Source: Flavobacterium nackdongense
GTDB lineage: Bacteria; Bacteroidota; Bacteroidia; Flavobacteriales; Flavobacteriaceae
DNA length: 64,000 nucleotides
Reading direction: 5' to 3'
Assembly: GCF_004355225.1 (NCBI RefSeq)
Contig: NZ_CP037933.1
Span: 3,906,001-3,970,000 of the forward strand
Part shown: in pieces, positions 7,534-15,592 of the stretch
Numbering within the stretch: position 1 is the first letter of the stretch
Layout of the letters: each line of letters starts with the position of its first letter
Made by a program: the position numbers and the translations under genes
The notes under the pieces: generated by a model
The model's input: the letters and a program-made list of their open reading frames with translations, nothing else
Databases searched by the model: none
Told to the model about the DNA's origin: nothing

Positions 7534-8946
7534 ATGTCAGAAAAAAATTTTATCACCGACAATTTTTTGCTTCACAGTAAAGCGGCAGTTCAACTGTATC
7601 ACGATTTTGCAAAGCATCAACCTATTTTTGATTATCATTGTCATTTATCTCCAAAAGACATTGCTGAAGACCGTCAATTTGACAATTTAGCCCAGATTTG
7701 GCTGGATGGCGATCACTATAAATACCGAGCGATGCGTGCCAATGGTGTGAATGAAAAATTCATTACAGGCGATGCCAGCGACTACGAAAAATTTATGAAA
7801 TGGGCAGAAACGGTTCCTACAACTTTGAGGAACCCGCTATACCATTGGACCCATTTAGAACTCAAAAATTATTTTGGAATAACCAACTTGTTGAATGCAG
7901 ATTCAGCGGAGTCGATTTACAATCAATGTGCTGAATTGTTACAAAAACCAGAATACAGTGTTCGAAATATTCTTAGAAAAATGAATGTAAAAGTGGTGGG
8001 AACTACGGATGATCCTACCGATGATTTGCGTTATCACAAACAATTGCAGGACGATCAGTTCGAAATCAAAGTTTTGCCTTCCTTCAGACCGGACAAAGCC
8101 ACCGAAATAGAAAAGGGCAAAGCCTTTGTCGAGTGGATTCAAAAATTGGGATCGACTGTCCATTATGAAATTTCTGATTTCAATTCGCTGATTAAAGCTT
8201 TGAAGGAGCGTCATACCTTTTTTCACGAAATGGGTTGTCGCATATCCGATCACGGTCATAGCACTTTTTATGGTGAAAAATACACGACAACTGAAATCAA
8301 TGTCATTTTAAAAAGAGCTTTAAAAGGCGAAAAAATTTCACGCTTTGAAATCAATAAGTACAAATCGGCGGTGTTGTTTGAACTGGCTTTGATGAATAAA
8401 TCCAGATCTTGGGCGCAACAATTTCACGTTGGAGCCATTAGAAACAACAATGTAAAGATGCTGCAAAGCATAGGTCCTGATCAAGGATATGATTCTATCG
8501 GCGATTTGAATATGGCGGATAATATGAGCAAGTTTTTCGGCAAGCTAAGTCAATGCGATGGATTGGCCAATACCATTGTCTATAATTTGAACCCACGAGA
8601 CAGCGAGATGTTTGCTTCGATGGCTGCCAATTTCAATGATGGAATTGTGGTTGGTAAAATGCAATATGGTGCCGCTTGGTGGTTTTTAGACCAAAAAGAT
8701 GGTATGGAAAAGCAACTCAATGTACTCTCAAATTTTGGATTATTGAGCAAATTTGTTGGAATGGTAACCGATTCAAGAAGTTTTCTTTCTTTTCCGAGAC
8801 ACGAGTATTTTAGACGTATCTTGTGCAATGTTCTGGGCGATGAAATCGAGAAAGGGGAGTTGCCCGACGACCTGAATCTCATAGGAAGTATGGTAGAAGA
8901 CATTTGTTATAAAAATGCCAAGACCTATTTCAAAGTAACTATTTAA
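7534..8946 (+). CDS. uxaC: Glucuronate/galacturonate (uronate) isomerase
   Basis: From the ATG at 7534 the protein has 470 residues, the usual UxaC length. It converts glucuronate to fructuronate, the first intracellular step. The amidohydrolase-type metal motif HxH is at H35 and H37 (FDYHCHLSP). Further family segments are VGTTDDPTDDL, RISDHGH and the C-terminal FPRHEYFRRILC. A longer reading from an upstream TTG would overlap uxuA and is unlikely. There is no altronate oxidoreductase or altronate dehydratase nearby, so the enzyme most likely serves glucuronate here. Confidence 0.94.
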   Translation: MSEKNFITDNFLLHSKAAVQLYHDFAKHQPIFDYHCHLSPKDIAEDRQFDNLAQIWLDGDHYKYRAMRANGVNEKFITGDASDYEKFMKWAETVPTTLRNPLYHWTHLELKNYFGITNLLNADSAESIYNQCAELLQKPEYSVRNILRKMNVKVVGTTDDPTDDLRYHKQLQDDQFEIKVLPSFRPDKATEIEKGKAFVEWIQKLGSTVHYEISDFNSLIKALKERHTFFHEMGCRISDHGHSTFYGEKYTTTEINVILKRALKGEKISRFEINKYKSAVLFELALMNKSRSWAQQFHVGAIRNNNVKMLQSIGPDQGYDSIGDLNMADNMSKFFGKLSQCDGLANTIVYNLNPRDSEMFASMAANFNDGIVVGKMQYGAAWWFLDQKDGMEKQLNVLSNFGLLSKFVGMVTDSRSFLSFPRHEYFRRILCNVLGDEIEKGELPDDLNLIGSMVEDICYKNAKTYFKVTI

Positions 8947-8989
8947 TTCCAAATATTTTTTTTAACCAACCAAAAACAACCAAAATGAT

Positions 8990-10435
8990 ATGAATAAAAC
9001 AACAACAAAAATTGGAAATTACAGATGGACCATTTGTGGTTTACTCTTTTTTGCAACGACCATCAATTACCTCGATAGACAAGTTCTTTCTTTGACTTGG
9101 AATGATTTTATTGCCCCAGAATTCCATTGGACCAACAATGATTATGGAAATATTACGGCTTTATTTTCGATATTTTATGCGGTATCATTATTATTTGCAG
9201 GGAAGTTTGTAGATTTTATGGATACCAAAAAAGGATTTCTTTGGGCTATTGGAGTGTGGTCAGTAGGAGCCTGTTTACACGCTTTTGCAGGAATTGCAAC
9301 ATCTGGCTGGATCACTGGAAATTGGTTTGTTGGTTTTGAAGGTGCAAAAGAGGCGCTTAGTACTGTAAATGATACCGGATTAGTGATTAATGTGAGTGTT
9401 AGTTTATTCATTTTTGCCCGTTTTGTTTTAGCGGTGGGTGAGGCTGGAAATTTCCCTGCGGCAATTAAAACTACGGCTGAATATTTTCCTAAAAAAGACA
9501 GAGCATTTTCTACTAGTATTTTTAATGCTGGTGCCACAGTCGGGGCATTGGCAGCTCCAATTTCTATTCCGTTTATAGCCAAAGCTTTTGGTTGGGAAAT
9601 GGCATTTATTATAATTGGAGCTTTAGGTTTTATCTGGATGGGCTTTTGGATTTTTATGTATGACAAGCCAGAAAACCATAAAAGAGTTACGGCTGCAGAA
9701 CTCGAATACATCCAACAAGACGATATCGCAGATAGTAAATTAGTTGGATATGTGCCAGAAACTACCAATAAAGTGACTTTCAAGGAGTGCTTTCGATACA
9801 AACAAACTTGGGCTTTCGCTTGTGGCAAGTTTATGACCGACGGTGTTTGGTGGTTTTTCTTGTTTTGGACTCCGGCTTATTTAAGTTCGGTTTACGGTAT
9901 GGATTCTACTGAGGCTGCTTTCCCATTATTTGTCCTTTATATGATAACCTTACTTTCTATTATTGGAGGATGGTTGCCTACTTATTTTGTTGAAAAGGTT
10001 GGAATGAATCCTTATGAAGGGCGAATGAGATCGATGTTGATCTTTGCCTTTTTCCCCTTGTTGGCACTTGTGGCGCAACCGTTAGGCTATATTAGTTATT
10101 GGTTGCCCATCATTATTATTGGTATTGCTGGAGCGGCTCATCAAGCCTGGTCTGCAAATATTTTCACTACGGTGGGTGATATGTTCCCGAAAAAAGCAAT
10201 TGCTACCATCACAGGAATTGGCGGTTTAGCAGGCGGCTTAGGGTCGACCTTGATCAACAAAGGTTCAGGATTGCTGTTTGACTATACCAAAGAAACCAAT
10301 ATGGCTTTTATGGGATTTGAAGGAATCGAAGCAGGCTACTTTATTATCTTCTCCATTTGTTCGGTTTGTTATTTGACCGGATGGATTATAATGAAATCAT
10401 TGGTGCCTAAATATTCCCCAATTACCGATTTGTAG
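8990..10435 (+). CDS. exuT: MFS hexuronate transporter (ExuT-like, anion:cation symporter family)
   Basis: This 481-residue membrane protein has about twelve hydrophobic segments. The motif NYLDRQVLSL at the end of the first segment is typical of the anion:cation symporter family, whose members take up hexuronates and other sugar acids with protons. Its place as last gene of the glucuronate operon supports uptake of free glucuronate across the inner membrane. An insertion of about 30 residues near residue 110 (ASGWITGNWF region) lies between the third and fourth segments. The ATG at 8990 overlaps a two-codon ATG-ATA-TGA by four bases, probably by chance. Confidence 0.85.
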   Translation: MNKTTTKIGNYRWTICGLLFFATTINYLDRQVLSLTWNDFIAPEFHWTNNDYGNITALFSIFYAVSLLFAGKFVDFMDTKKGFLWAIGVWSVGACLHAFAGIATSGWITGNWFVGFEGAKEALSTVNDTGLVINVSVSLFIFARFVLAVGEAGNFPAAIKTTAEYFPKKDRAFSTSIFNAGATVGALAAPISIPFIAKAFGWEMAFIIIGALGFIWMGFWIFMYDKPENHKRVTAAELEYIQQDDIADSKLVGYVPETTNKVTFKECFRYKQTWAFACGKFMTDGVWWFFLFWTPAYLSSVYGMDSTEAAFPLFVLYMITLLSIIGGWLPTYFVEKVGMNPYEGRMRSMLIFAFFPLLALVAQPLGYISYWLPIIIIGIAGAAHQAWSANIFTTVGDMFPKKAIATITGIGGLAGGLGSTLINKGSGLLFDYTKETNMAFMGFEGIEAGYFIIFSICSVCYLTGWIIMKSLVPKYSPITDL

Positions 10436-10450
10436 ATTTTTATTATTTTT

Positions 10451-10654
10451 AACCCGTTGGGTGTAATTCAATTTAATTTTTTTTAAACACATAGAATCAT
10501 AGTTTTTTATTAATTTTATTAAGACGCTTCGCTTGATTTTAGTAAATCATAGCTATGTGAACCCAAGAACTGGGCTATCCAACTCTTTTTTCTATGATTC
10601 TATGCGTTTCAATTTTACTATTTCTAAAAATTTAATAATTTCACCCAACGAGTT
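10451..10654. repeat. Dispersed TIR repeat, copy 1
   Basis: This 204-base copy starts AACCCGTTGGGTG and ends with the reverse complement CACCCAACGAGTT (one mismatch). Inside are ATAGAATCATAG facing CTATGATTCTATG, and the shared core CATAGCTATGTGAACCCAAG followed by GGGCTATCCAA. Copies 2 and 3 are at 18244-18473 and 39206-39415. Confidence 0.75.
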
Positions 10655-10676
10655 ATTTTTATATTTTTTTGTTAGT

Positions 10677-10712
10677 AATAGCCCTAAAGTTTCGCTTTAG
10701 GGCTATTTTTTA
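10677..10712 (+). terminator. Rho-independent terminator after the glucuronate operon
   Basis: AATAGCCCTAAAG pairs with CTTTAGGGCTATT around a TTTCG loop, and a run of T follows on the plus strand. It lies 240 bases after the transporter stop. Confidence 0.85.
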
Positions 10713-10783
10713 TTATACTAAAACAGCTAAATACTTGCTAGCAGTACTGGATGTTAATATGCAAAATCGGAACTCCAATCGTT

Positions 10784-11239
10784 TTATGCTGCGCTCGCTG
10801 TACTGAAATTACTATGCAAATATTGTGCATATACTTTTTCTAATACAGAAATATTCTCCGATTTTTTATTTATATGGACTCTCTTTGAAAATACTGTGCC
10901 GTCTTTTAGGACTATAAAGAAACGATACCATTTGAAATTCATCACAGTTTTAATAATGAATAAAGCGAGGATCATACTTCCTGCTGTTGCGAGGTATAAA
11001 TCTAAATATTGAATGGTTGCGATTATAAACAAGAATGGAATAGAAATCCCAAATAGTTCCATTGCGGGATGCAAATTGTATTTTTTGATGTACAATTTAT
11101 TGATCTGGGCAAATGGAATTTCTTGCTCGGCTTTGTTTTGATGTTTCAAAAGCAGTCCATTTTCGGACAAAGTGAGTTGATCAAATTTAGCTTTTCGAAT
11201 CGAGTTTTTAGAAAGGGGGATACAATTGATTTCTATCAT
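10784..11239 (-). CDS. Small two-helix membrane protein of unknown function
   Basis: From the ATG at 11239 (MIEINCIPLS) the protein has 151 residues; an upstream TTG would add six. An N-terminal half of about 60 polar residues is followed by two hydrophobic segments (around ELFGISIPFLFIIATI and LATAGSMILALFII), then a short soluble tail with FYIVLKDG-like strands. The pattern resembles small bacterial PH-like or YcxB-like membrane proteins, but I do not recognise a family. No operon partner is obvious. Gene status is likely from length, start and position; function is unknown. Confidence 0.6.
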   Translation of the reverse strand: MIEINCIPLSKNSIRKAKFDQLTLSENGLLLKHQNKAEQEIPFAQINKLYIKKYNLHPAMELFGISIPFLFIIATIQYLDLYLATAGSMILALFIIKTVMNFKWYRFFIVLKDGTVFSKRVHINKKSENISVLEKVYAQYLHSNFSTASAA

Positions 11240-11280
11240 AATAAGGGATTTTAGCAAAGTTTTTTTTAAAATTTAAGTCA

Positions 11281-11311
11281 AAAAAAACCCTGCCCCAAGA
11301 TGGAACAGGGT
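11281..11311 (-). terminator. Rho-independent terminator of the surface-protein operon
   Basis: On the minus strand ACCCTG pairs with CAGGGT around a 13-base loop, followed by seven T. It lies 30 bases downstream of the small sorting-tail gene. Confidence 0.75.
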
Positions 11312-11340
11312 CTGTAAATAATAACAAGATGTACTCTTAC

Positions 11341-11574
11341 TTAAGAATTGGATACTTGTTTATAAACAGCTCTAAATCTAAGAAAGGCAAATACTAGTCC
11401 GATTGCCAACAGAATCCAAACAGAATCGTCAATGGGTGCAGCGGGGGTTGTATCGCTAGTACCGCTATCATCTATTCCTCCGTTATCTGACCCTGATCCT
11501 GGTTGTGCAAAAGTGGCCAATGTACACACAAAGAAAAAAGCAGTGATATAAAATTTTACTAAGTTATTTTTCAT
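11341..11574 (-). CDS. Small secreted protein with C-terminal PID-CTERM-like tail
   Basis: This 77-residue protein has an N-terminal signal peptide ending in ATFAQ, an acidic Gly/Ser/Asp/Thr linker, then PAAPIDDSVWILLAIGLVFA and a short basic end (RFRAVYKQ). A Pro-Ile-Asp motif, one hydrophobic helix and basic residues at the C-terminus match what is described in flavobacteria as a PID-CTERM sorting-type tail, a relative in layout of PEP-CTERM. It starts 20 bases after the stop of the large T9SS protein and shares its terminator, so the two are probably co-transcribed. Its job is unknown; anchoring or helping the large partner at the envelope is a guess. Confidence 0.7.
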   Translation of the reverse strand: MKNNLVKFYITAFFFVCTLATFAQPGSGSDNGGIDDSGTSDTTPAAPIDDSVWILLAIGLVFAFLRFRAVYKQVSNS

Positions 11575-11594
11575 TTTTTAATTTTTTAATGTTT

Positions 11595-14500
11595 TTAATT
11601 CAATACTTTTTTGGTCACCTCTGAGTTGTCTTCACCAACAATTTTTACAATTAGCACCTGGTTTAGGGCTCTTTGGTCTTTGATTGTAGCCGTGTTCGCT
11701 TTCACGTTTCTTTGTTCGGATAGTAATCTTCCTTGAACATCAAAAACACTAATGCTACTGATGGCAATCGAACCTGAATTTACATAAAGCGTTCCATTAT
11801 TTTTGTATACTCTAATAGTGTTCTCATTTAATTTTGGTTCATCTACTTTCAATGTTTTTTGGTATTTCAAAGAGAATCTGCTGTTGTCTATTCCAGCAGT
11901 GGCATTGAAGGTATAAGAACCATTTTTCAAGTTGGTTTCTGCACCAGTGGTGTTGTCTAACAAATAAACGTCTTGTCCCGTTGCAAAAACACCATCAAAA
12001 TGGTCTAAAGCGATTGTATAATCTCCAGCTAAATCAGTTTTGAAGTTTAAAGCTACTACGTCGCTAGCATCAAATGCTGGACGACCCTGAATAGTGTATT
12101 CTTCGTTGTTGATACTAGAAGTCAAAGCAATTGGACTGTCGTTAATGTATTTTGCATCATACATATCAACAGCTAAAGTTGCATCAGCAGTATATCCTAC
12201 TAAAGCTTGGCTGAAAGCATCGGCTGCACCTGTCAAATTCAACCACAAACGGTCTTTTTGAACTTGTTTGGTTTTGAAGAATTGATTGCTATTGTTAGCA
12301 ACTCGCATGGCATTGGTAAAACTTACGTTCGAAGCGCTTTTAGCTTTTACAAAGAACCCTTGTCCTACTTGAATTGTTCCGTTTGGCACCGCGCTACTTG
12401 GTGTAGCAGTAGTTGCTCCCAATGGATTATACACCGCATACGATGAACCTGTCGCCCCATTTATTTTTCTCCAGAAATACAAACTGCTTTCGATGTTCGT
12501 AGTGTTGGCAGTGATAAAGGCTTGTGCATCGATAGTCGATGGATAAGGATTTCCTACCAAATTGTATCCTAAAGCGGCTCCACCGTAAGTAATCGGGTTT
12601 GTAATAGTTCCATTGTTCGGCACACCTGAAAATACACCGGCAAAAGTTTGTGTCGCAGGTGCAGGTACAGCATCGTTAGGCATACGAATCAAGTAACCTG
12701 ATCCTGCAGCGAAAGTGGTTGTCGTAGGGCTAGCAATCGCTGTATATTGATTTGCAGTTTCAGCATAATTGTAAAAACGACTTGGTGATTGTGACGTTAA
12801 CGGCGAAAAATCTGTTAATTTTTGTGTGCCAGTCACCGGAGAAGACCAAATGGTATAGTCTAAACGGCTTAACGCATTGCTATTTCTGTTCACAGTAGTG
12901 GTACCTGCACCTCCATTAGAAACATTATCTACTTGAATCAAGTTAGCATTGTTTAGGACAGTTAAGGTTCCATTGTTTGTAATAGCTTCCTTTACAGTAA
13001 AATTATAAGTTGAATTAATAGTTAATGTTGATCCAGAATCAATAGTCAATGACTTTATGCTTACATTGACAAAAGGTGAGGGTTGAAATGTTCCATTTGC
13101 AATCGTTACGTCAGAATTTTGATCAGGTACTCCATTTGACCAGTTTAGTGCATTAATCCAACCTGTGCTCGTTCCCCCTGTCCAAGTAGTGCTTGTAGCT
13201 GGAGTTAATGGATCATAAACTAATTGTATTTTTCCTCCTACACCAGTAGTAGCCACAACAGACCATCCTGTAGTTATACCAATGACAGTTCCAAAATTTC
13301 CTGAAAGATCTCCAGTTGCTTCAGTGGTAACAATATCTATAGTAACCGGTCCAGCTGGTGTGTATATTCCAGTAATATCTAATGTTCCTGAAACAGCAAG
13401 CGTTCCTGCAATGGCACTATTGGTAATTTGGTCATAATCAACACCTGCTGCAGCACTTCCTGAAATTTGCAAAATAGTTTTACCGCTAAGTGTTGCAGCT
13501 CCTTTTGCAAAATCAACGATTCCTTTCCCTGCAGAACCTCCAGGAGCTATTATACTATTAGCAGTAGTTGTTACACCTGGAATAATATTAAGGTTAGAAC
13601 CTGTGTCTGTATTAATAATACCATTGTTTGTGATACCACTAGTAAATGCATTATTTGCGGTTGGATTAGCTACAGCTGTATAGGCTATTGACGCATCTCC
13701 TGTACCTGATGCCAATGTAAGCGTTCCCGTTGGGGATACAGTAGCATTAGACACTACATTGGTGATAAGTGGATTAGGAAGCGGAAAACTAAATTTTTGA
13801 TTGGTAACTGTAAATGTAAATCCATCAGCTGTATAAGTTGTACCAGCATTTGATAATGCTGTATCTGCAACTGTAAAAGTAACTTGTTTATTGGTGCTAG
13901 AACTAGCTGTTCTTTTAAAATTGAAAGTACCTGTGGTGTTATTAACTATGGAACTGAAACTAACAAAATCGCTATTTGAATTGATAATTCCATTATTGAT
14001 TATGGATGTTTTAAAACCTGCGTGACTTGTAGACCCTTCCAAATTTAAAACGCCACTATTTGTAATGGTGAGCGGTGGAGCTTCACCAGCACTTGAACCA
14101 GCTATAGCACTGCCTCTGCCCACAGTTGTAGATCTGTTTTTCAAAGTTAATGTGCCACTATTAGTAATGAAGAATCCTACGCCAGTGCCAGTAGATTTGC
14201 CGCCACCATTTCCTGTACCTAATGGTCCAGTAGCGATATTAGAACAAACAAGGTCTATATTTAAAGTACCTTCGTTAATTAAGTTAAAAATTGGTGCATT
14301 GGTTCCTGCTCCAGTACTCATAAATATAGGGGTATTTGTAGTATCTCCAAGGATATTAATGTTTCCCCTGTTGGTTACAGTTGTCGTTGTTGAAGCTGAA
14401 TTAAACACGCTCATTTGTCGTGCGAGGTTGGTATTTTTACTATAAAAAGTAAGATTTGTACCACTTTCTATAATTACGGTAGAAGCACCTCCTAAACCCA

Positions 14501-15278
14501 ATAATCCGCCATTACTTGGTATTCCTGCACTTCCGATTGTAAAACCAGTACCTCCTATAATTACAGGAGAGATATTTGAAGATCTCACGGCAAAACAAGT
14601 GTTTGTCCCTGTGCTAAGCTTTAAACTAGGTGTAGCATTAATTAGGAAACTATAGATAGCGAATGCATTCGCAGAAGGAACACTTATCGCAGCACTAGCT
14701 GCAGTAGTCGATGCACTAACATCTATATTTAAGGTTCCGTTACCCGAGTAGCCATATGTCGTGTTACTGGTCGGAGGCTGCGTAGGAGTATTACAAATTA
14801 TCCCTGTAGTTGCGATTCCTCCTCCAGCAGTTGCAGTACTTAAAATATCTAATGTCCCGTTGTTTACTATCTTTCCACCAGTAAGAGAAACGTTGGTGAT
14901 CGACGCACTTCTTACTAAAAGAGTAGCGCCAGAATTGATGGTTAATGTAGGACCTGCAATTGTTCCTGTTGCATTGCTAATAGTAACTCTAGCTACAGAA
15001 CTTGGAGGACTTGTCGTAATGATCGGTGCATTTGGAGTTGAGTTACTACTAATAACCACCCAATCTACATTTGTAAGTGTTGATTCTCCTGGATAAGTAC
15101 TTGTACTGCCACTTCCGCTTGGAGTCCAGTTTGCAGCTGTTGCCCAGTCAGTTGAAACGGATCCGTTCCAAGTAAATGTTCTTTGCCCCATCGCCGTATT
15201 CACAAATAATCCACACAGGATTATCATCAGGACTATCCAGCCCTTTTTTTGTTTTTTAATCGTGTTGTTTTTTTTCAT
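11595..15278 (-). CDS. Large repetitive T9SS surface protein (type C sorting tail)
   Basis: This 1227-residue secreted protein is very rich in Thr, Ser, Asn and Gly. A signal peptide ends near residue 31 (NTAMGQ). The mature part begins FTWNGSVSTDWATAANW. A long region of repeated short beta-strand motifs (NNGTLNI, TNSGTL and similar) to about residue 680 suggests a beta-helix or adhesin-like fold. A second WTGGTSTGWINALNW module follows, then a conserved region (RLDYTIWSSP, NPYPSTI, YFWRK), and a tail ending VTKKVLN that fits the T9SS type C sorting domain. No catalytic motif is visible. Its C-terminal half closely matches the end of the 1981-residue protein at 27889, and its N-terminal half matches the 808-residue neighbour. 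Likely a cell-surface or glycan-binding structural protein. Confidence 0.85.
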   Translation of the reverse strand: MKKNNTIKKQKKGWIVLMIILCGLFVNTAMGQRTFTWNGSVSTDWATAANWTPSGSGSTSTYPGESTLTNVDWVVISSNSTPNAPIITTSPPSSVARVTISNATGTIAGPTLTINSGATLLVRSASITNVSLTGGKIVNNGTLDILSTATAGGGIATTGIICNTPTQPPTSNTTYGYSGNGTLNIDVSASTTAASAAISVPSANAFAIYSFLINATPSLKLSTGTNTCFAVRSSNISPVIIGGTGFTIGSAGIPSNGGLLGLGGASTVIIESGTNLTFYSKNTNLARQMSVFNSASTTTTVTNRGNINILGDTTNTPIFMSTGAGTNAPIFNLINEGTLNIDLVCSNIATGPLGTGNGGGKSTGTGVGFFITNSGTLTLKNRSTTVGRGSAIAGSSAGEAPPLTITNSGVLNLEGSTSHAGFKTSIINNGIINSNSDFVSFSSIVNNTTGTFNFKRTASSSTNKQVTFTVADTALSNAGTTYTADGFTFTVTNQKFSFPLPNPLITNVVSNATVSPTGTLTLASGTGDASIAYTAVANPTANNAFTSGITNNGIINTDTGSNLNIIPGVTTTANSIIAPGGSAGKGIVDFAKGAATLSGKTILQISGSAAAGVDYDQITNSAIAGTLAVSGTLDITGIYTPAGPVTIDIVTTEATGDLSGNFGTVIGITTGWSVVATTGVGGKIQLVYDPLTPATSTTWTGGTSTGWINALNWSNGVPDQNSDVTIANGTFQPSPFVNVSIKSLTIDSGSTLTINSTYNFTVKEAITNNGTLTVLNNANLIQVDNVSNGGAGTTTVNRNSNALSRLDYTIWSSPVTGTQKLTDFSPLTSQSPSRFYNYAETANQYTAIASPTTTTFAAGSGYLIRMPNDAVPAPATQTFAGVFSGVPNNGTITNPITYGGAALGYNLVGNPYPSTIDAQAFITANTTNIESSLYFWRKINGATGSSYAVYNPLGATTATPSSAVPNGTIQVGQGFFVKAKSASNVSFTNAMRVANNSNQFFKTKQVQKDRLWLNLTGAADAFSQALVGYTADATLAVDMYDAKYINDSPIALTSSINNEEYTIQGRPAFDASDVVALNFKTDLAGDYTIALDHFDGVFATGQDVYLLDNTTGAETNLKNGSYTFNATAGIDNSRFSLKYQKTLKVDEPKLNENTIRVYKNNGTLYVNSGSIAISSISVFDVQGRLLSEQRNVKANTATIKDQRALNQVLIVKIVGEDNSEVTKKVLN

Positions 15279-15592
15279 AGGTAATTTGTTTTTAATTGGT
15301 TTTTAACAGTAATGGAATTTGTACCACCTTTTTTACAAGGCATTCCGCGGTTTTATTGTTGGTATTGTTATAGTATGTCTCAAAGTTTTCCTTTGAATTT
15401 TAAAATAAAAACCCCTGTCCAGCTCAAAATACGAGTTGGATAAGTATTGTTCACAATTTGGTGAAGATTCAGTCGGTAGGTTGGATTTGCTTGGGGGCGA
15501 GGAACCTAGTTTTGAAAGAAAACGCTGCGGTTAGTTCAAAATAGGGTAATAAAAAACCTCTGGACTAAAAAAGCCCAGAGGTAATTTTTTAT
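15279..15592. other. Gap between the two large surface-protein genes
   Basis: No gene. The right end holds the terminator of the 808-residue gene (15551-15582). The left end must carry the promoter or leader of the 1227-residue gene, in an AT-rich stretch where I see no clear TAnnTTTG element. Confidence 0.6.
15551..15582 (-). terminator. Rho-independent terminator after the 808-residue surface protein
   Basis: On the minus strand ACCTCTGG pairs with CCAGAGGT and is followed by six T. It begins 11 bases after the stop codon of the gene to its right, so the two large surface proteins are probably separate transcripts. Confidence 0.8.

Larger units (their letters stand above)
10436..10783. other. 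Gap holding dispersed repeat copy 1 and a terminator
   Basis: No gene is seen. The interval contains the first copy of a three-copy repeat family (10451-10654) and then a strong terminator hairpin (10677-10712). The repeat therefore lies between the last gene of the operon and its terminator and should be transcribed. Confidence 0.75.

Noticed and set aside
8983..8991. Two-codon reading frame ATG-ATA-TGA overlapping the transporter start as an uptake-sensing leader peptide
   Set aside because: Too short to judge, with no conserved context visible; most likely chance in an A-rich leader.
13467..15096. Open frames on the plus strand opposite the 1227-residue gene
   Set aside because: They mirror a Thr/Gly/Val-rich coding strand, have no signal, family match or leader, and are shadows of the real gene.
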